5,108 nt of DNA from Nitrospirota bacterium (GTDB lineage Bacteria > Nitrospirota > Thermodesulfovibrionia > Thermodesulfovibrionales > JdFR-85): the NCBI GenBank assembly GCA_013152195.1, contig JAADGU010000067.1, forward strand, positions 1 through 5,108. Direction: 5' to 3'. Shown here in pieces: positions 5,108 to 5,108 of the stretch (positions are counted from its first letter, which is position 1; each line of letters begins with the position of its first letter). A program made the position numbers and the translations under genes. The notes below the pieces were generated by a model that made no database searches, was not told the DNA's origin, and saw nothing but the letters and a program-made list of their open reading frames with translations.

Positions 5108-5108
5108 C

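Overview
The window (5108 bases, moderate GC) looks like chromosomal sequence from a free-living Gram-negative-type bacterium. The order rplM-rpsI-argC, the LapA-domain membrane protein, the short HicB protein and several intergenic repeat types recall Nitrospirota or the former Deltaproteobacteria. That placement comes from memory of gene order and repeat style, not from a search.

Layout. Positions 1-218 are non-coding and hold a GC-rich hairpin, a weak terminator-like hairpin and a 9-nt-period repeat. hisA (histidine biosynthesis) follows on the minus strand at 219-944, with a canonical start but no Shine-Dalgarno. Positions 945-1256 hold no gene, but contain three near-tandem copies of a GTCATTGCGAG repeat, an inverted copy, and a 13-bp tandem duplication running into a TATAAT box. 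A 96-residue LapA-domain membrane protein (1257-1547) comes next. A promoter that overlaps its stop codon and a roughly 125-nt leader with potential stems then lead to rplM (L13, 1699-2127) and rpsI (S9, 2199-2591), the usual ribosomal protein pair. After an imperfect inverted 9-nt-period repeat comes argC (arginine biosynthesis, 2705-3746), which is interrupted by a one-base frameshift in a run of five C. A solitary short HicB-like protein lies convergently at 3768-3980. A pyridoxamine 5'-phosphate oxidase-fold gene (4166-4598) is broken by a 10-bp tandem duplication. From 4599 to 4987 there is no gene, but an inverted pair of CCCCTCT-AGAGGGG hairpin repeats spans 4695-4859. The C-terminal 39 codons of an unidentified minus-strand gene run off the right edge.

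Functionally this is mostly housekeeping: histidine and arginine biosynthesis and two ribosomal proteins, plus small accessory genes. I found no clear new multi-gene system. The points that most deserve a second look are the two precisely locatable frame lesions (argC and the oxidase-fold gene), the structured rplM leader, the repeat-rich gaps, and a possible decayed HicA toxin sequence next to the orphan HicB.
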